Source: Bifidobacterium breve
GTDB taxonomy: Bacteria; Actinomycetota; Actinomycetes; S36-B12
DNA: 7,467 nucleotides
NCBI GenBank assembly: GCA_945870085.1
Contig: CAMBQX010000088.1
Location: 1-7,467 of the forward strand
Direction of reading: 5' to 3'
The position numbers and the translations under genes are program-made. Shown in pieces: positions 5,591 to 7,467 of the stretch. Position 1 is the stretch's first letter, and each line of letters opens with the position of its first letter. The notes beneath the pieces are model-generated. The model ran no database searches and was not told the origin of the DNA. It saw only the letters and a program-made list of their open reading frames with translations.

Positions 5591-6046
5591 CTATCTCTTA
5601 TTACTGGCGAAAATGAATGCGGCCAGTCCGAATACGACCGCCCCGGCCCCGGCCCCGACGTACAAGACATCGCTCGGGTCGGTGAGGTCAACGAGAATCC
5701 CGAGGAAAACCACCGCGATGATTGCAACAACCACGCCGATTAGCTTGTTCTTCAGGTCATCGAGGGATCGTATTTCTAGCCAAGCAGGCAGCTGAACTGA
5801 ACTGTCAACGAATAACTCGTAGAGCCCGTATCCGATCACCAGGAGCACGGTTGCCAGTAGCAAAATGTCTACCGCCGTCAAAATCCCAACAACTGATTGC
5901 TTGATGGAAATCGATTGATTGAAGAGGTTGATAATCGATCCCCCGATCTCCCAGACCCCGATGATCATCAAGACAAAGGATCCAATGATGGAGCCGATAG
6001 CGGGCACGGCAACCACGTACCTGGAAACTTCAATAAGGCGTCGCAT
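5591..6046 (-). CDS. UPF0114 (YqhA-like) integral membrane protein
   Basis: A 151-residue protein with four predicted membrane helices (about 10-32, 52-79, 101-120 and 127-147). The family is recognised by the SIKQSVVGILTAVDILLLATVLLVIGYGLYELFV-type second helix (47-80, with Asp60 inside the helix) and by the loop LPAWLEIRSLDDLKNKL (86-102), which matches the LP-WL-I-LDDLK hallmark of UPF0114. Family function is unestablished. The last helix holds GAGAGA (131-136), encoded by repeated GGGGCC hexamers. No Shine-Dalgarno sequence precedes the ATG, but a -10-like TAACGT ends 6 bases before it, as in leaderless actinobacterial genes. It is the first gene of a two-gene unit with the methyltransferase and is divergent from the aminotransferase. 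Confidence 0.9.
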   Translation of the reverse strand: MRRLIEVSRYVVAVPAIGSIIGSFVLMIIGVWEIGGSIINLFNQSISIKQSVVGILTAVDILLLATVLLVIGYGLYELFVDSSVQLPAWLEIRSLDDLKNKLIGVVVAIIAVVFLGILVDLTDPSDVLYVGAGAGAVVFGLAAFIFASNKR

Positions 6047-6052
6047 GGCTCA

Positions 6053-6058
6053 ACGTTA
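6053..6058 (-). promoter_or_regulatory. Candidate -10 element for leaderless transcription of the UPF0114 gene
   Basis: TAACGT on the minus strand fits the TANNNT pattern and is followed by six bases and then the ATG. Transcription would therefore begin at or next to the first base of the start codon. No convincing -35 element is visible 16-18 bases upstream. The absence of a ribosome binding site supports the leaderless reading. Confidence 0.5.
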
Positions 6059-6126
6059 GCCGCTGCCCTGCGGGGTGCTGGACCCGACTAGCATCTTGCA
6101 TACCTTCAACAATCCGGTCCTACCTT

Positions 6127-6130
6127 GGAG
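6127..6130 (+). promoter_or_regulatory. Ribosome binding site of the aminotransferase
   Basis: GGAG lies 9 bases before the ATG at 6140. An in-frame TAG at 6089-6091 closes the frame upstream, and no other ATG lies between, so 6140 is the best start. The 93-base divergent gap (6047-6139) also has a TTGCAT (6096-6101) and TANNNT-like hexamers, but no pair with good spacing. Confidence 0.5.
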
Positions 6131-6139
6131 CTCTGCGAG

Positions 6140-7467
6140 ATGTCAACGATCACTACACCCGCCCTAACTACCCACTGGCCACTACATGACCCAGCCACCT
6201 GGCGAAGTGTGCCAACTAGTGCAGCTTTGCCGGTCGACCCGGCTCGGGTACAGGCGTTACTTGACAGTGAGTGGGAGCGATTCGCCGCGACCACCGGTGG
6301 CTCAGCGGCTCACCATGTGCGCGCCACCGGGTCGTTGCCACTCGGGGTGCCGTCCTCATTCCAACACTGGGATCCGTATCCGATCTCGATCGAATCAGCA
6401 AAAGGTGCTTGGTTAAAAGATGTTGATGGACGACCACTACTTGATCTTTCAATGGGTTTTGGCGCCATGTTGGTTGGTCACCTAAACCCAAGCGTTGTTG
6501 CCGCCGTCACCCTGGCCCTTGAAACAGGTACCTTGTTCGTCACCCCTTCGCCATCGGCCACCGAGGTTGCTGAGCGGTTCCAGCGCCGGTTCGGGCTTGA
6601 CCTAGTGCGCTTCGCCAACTCAGGTACCGAGGCCACCATGTATGCCGTGCGCACTGCGCGGGCCTACACCCATCGCCATGCAATTGTGAAGATCGAGGGC
6701 GGGTACCACGGCGGGTATGACGCGTTGGTAGTTTCAGCCAAACCTCCTGTTGCCGAAGCTGGCCCGGAAGGCTTCCCAATTCCGGTCGTGCCATTTGATG
6801 TTGAGGCCGGCACTGTTCACGTAGTGCCTTATAACAACCTTGATCGACTTGTTGAAATTTTGAGCGCACATAGTGACGAGATTGCAGCGGTTGTCATGGA
6901 GCCGGTGCTCGAGAATATTTCAATTGTGGTTCCAGACGCCGGGTATCTTGCCGGAGTTCGTGCGGCCTGCGACGCTCACGGTGTCCTGTTGGTTTTCGAC
7001 GAAGTGAAGACAGGGCTCACCGCCGGTTACGGTGGGGCTTCGCAGCGTCTTGGAGTCACACCAGATTTAGTCTGCCTCGCAAAGAGCATTGGCGGCGGGT
7101 TACCGCTGGCGGCTTTTGGAGGTCGGGCCGAGGTGATGGCGGCGGTTACCGATGGCCGGATGCCGCACTTCGGCACTTACAACGGTAACCCACTCGTGAT
7201 GGCTGCTGCCGCTGCCGTTGATGATATTTGCACCGCGGAGGCCCTCGCGGCCGCCGAATTAGTAAATGAAGGTGCGCTGCGCGCCGTTGACGAAATTATC
7301 TTGCGCCACGAACTACCCGCACATACCGTGGGCTTCGGCGTTAAGGGTGCGATCACTTGGTCAACGACCCCGGTACGCACCTACCGTGACTACAAGCGCA
7401 CCGATTTTGGGGCCGCTGAACTGAGCTGGCTGTGGGGGGTCAATCGCGGTATTTTGACCCCGCCCGG
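6140..7467 (+). CDS. PLP-dependent class III aminotransferase, glutamate-1-semialdehyde aminomutase-like (partial, C-terminus missing)
   Basis: 442 codons are open to the right edge without a stop. It is a cytoplasmic pyridoxal-phosphate enzyme of fold type I. Visible marks: DVDGRPLLDLSMGFGAMLVGH (94-114), the phosphate-binding NSGTEATM (160-167), the GGYHGGYD segment (187-194) whose Tyr stacks on the cofactor, VVMEPV (251-256), FDEVKTG (286-292) with cofactor-nitrogen Asp287, Schiff-base Lys315 in LAKSIGGGLPLAAFGGR (313-329), and GTYNGNPLVMAA (345-356). These match the GSAM branch of class III aminotransferases. It is probably not the tetrapyrrole enzyme HemL: the N-terminal PGGVNSPVRAF-type motif is absent, the N-terminal region before DVDG is long (about 93 residues), and the family's GSG.xT loop is replaced by AKPPVAEAGPEGFP (199-212). 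The donor and acceptor are unknown. It is transcribed away from the UPF0114 gene. Confidence 0.92.
   Translation, partial: MSTITTPALTTHWPLHDPATWRSVPTSAALPVDPARVQALLDSEWERFAATTGGSAAHHVRATGSLPLGVPSSFQHWDPYPISIESAKGAWLKDVDGRPLLDLSMGFGAMLVGHLNPSVVAAVTLALETGTLFVTPSPSATEVAERFQRRFGLDLVRFANSGTEATMYAVRTARAYTHRHAIVKIEGGYHGGYDALVVSAKPPVAEAGPEGFPIPVVPFDVEAGTVHVVPYNNLDRLVEILSAHSDEIAAVVMEPVLENISIVVPDAGYLAGVRAACDAHGVLLVFDEVKTGLTAGYGGASQRLGVTPDLVCLAKSIGGGLPLAAFGGRAEVMAAVTDGRMPHFGTYNGNPLVMAAAAAVDDICTAEALAAAELVNEGALRAVDEIILRHELPAHTVGFGVKGAITWSTTPVRTYRDYKRTDFGAAELSWLWGVNRGILTPP

Noticed and set aside
5639..5660. GC-rich tandem hexamers (GGCCCC) as a regulatory element
   Set aside because: They lie in the UPF0114 gene and encode alternating Gly-Ala in the last membrane helix, which explains them adequately.
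6216..6869. Minus-strand frames of 91 and 109 codons over the aminotransferase
   Set aside because: Arg/Gln-rich shadow translations. The plus strand encodes the conserved class III aminotransferase without interruption.

Overview
The window looks like part of an actinobacterial chromosome. The G+C content is moderately high (mid-50s percent by eye). There are GTG starts with good Shine-Dalgarno sequences next to what looks like a leaderless gene, and a methyltransferase whose TWDLRPW C-terminus I associate with a conserved actinobacterial family. The lineage below phylum cannot be fixed from this sequence. No RNA gene, insertion sequence, prophage or CRISPR array was seen.

Layout, left to right: (1) 1-4875, minus strand: a complete five-component branched-chain amino acid type (HAAT/Liv) ABC importer. 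It is transcribed from right to left as ATPase LivG (4087-4875), ATPase LivF (3383-4087), permease LivH (2494-3372), permease LivM (1136-2485) and, after a 190-base gap, the secreted substrate-binding protein (1-945, C-terminus cut by the window edge). The first four genes are tightly packed: a TGATG overlap, then gaps of 10 and 8 bases. The binding-protein gene probably has its own promoter as well. (2) 4974-6046, minus strand: a two-gene unit of a UPF0114 (YqhA-like) four-helix membrane protein followed 8 bases later by a class I SAM-dependent methyltransferase. The first gene looks leaderless. (3) 6140-7467, plus strand, divergent: a PLP-dependent class III aminotransferase related to glutamate-1-semialdehyde aminomutase, cut by the right edge.

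How it works together: the binding protein captures a ligand outside the membrane, LivH and LivM form the channel, and LivF and LivG hydrolyse ATP. The ligand is not identifiable; the HAAT family handles branched-chain and other amino acids, amides and urea. The divergent aminotransferase may act on an amino-group substrate, but a link to the importer is only inference.

The most unusual element is in LivM. A roughly 100-residue, proline-rich, acidic segment sits in a predicted extracytoplasmic loop. It contains six tandem pentapeptides and a nearly perfect 18-residue-period duplication encoded by a 41-base identical DNA repeat. The same operon encodes a binding protein with a signal peptide but no lipobox cysteine, and a LivG whose ABC signature has proline where the family normally has glycine. 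These three oddities deserve a second look together.
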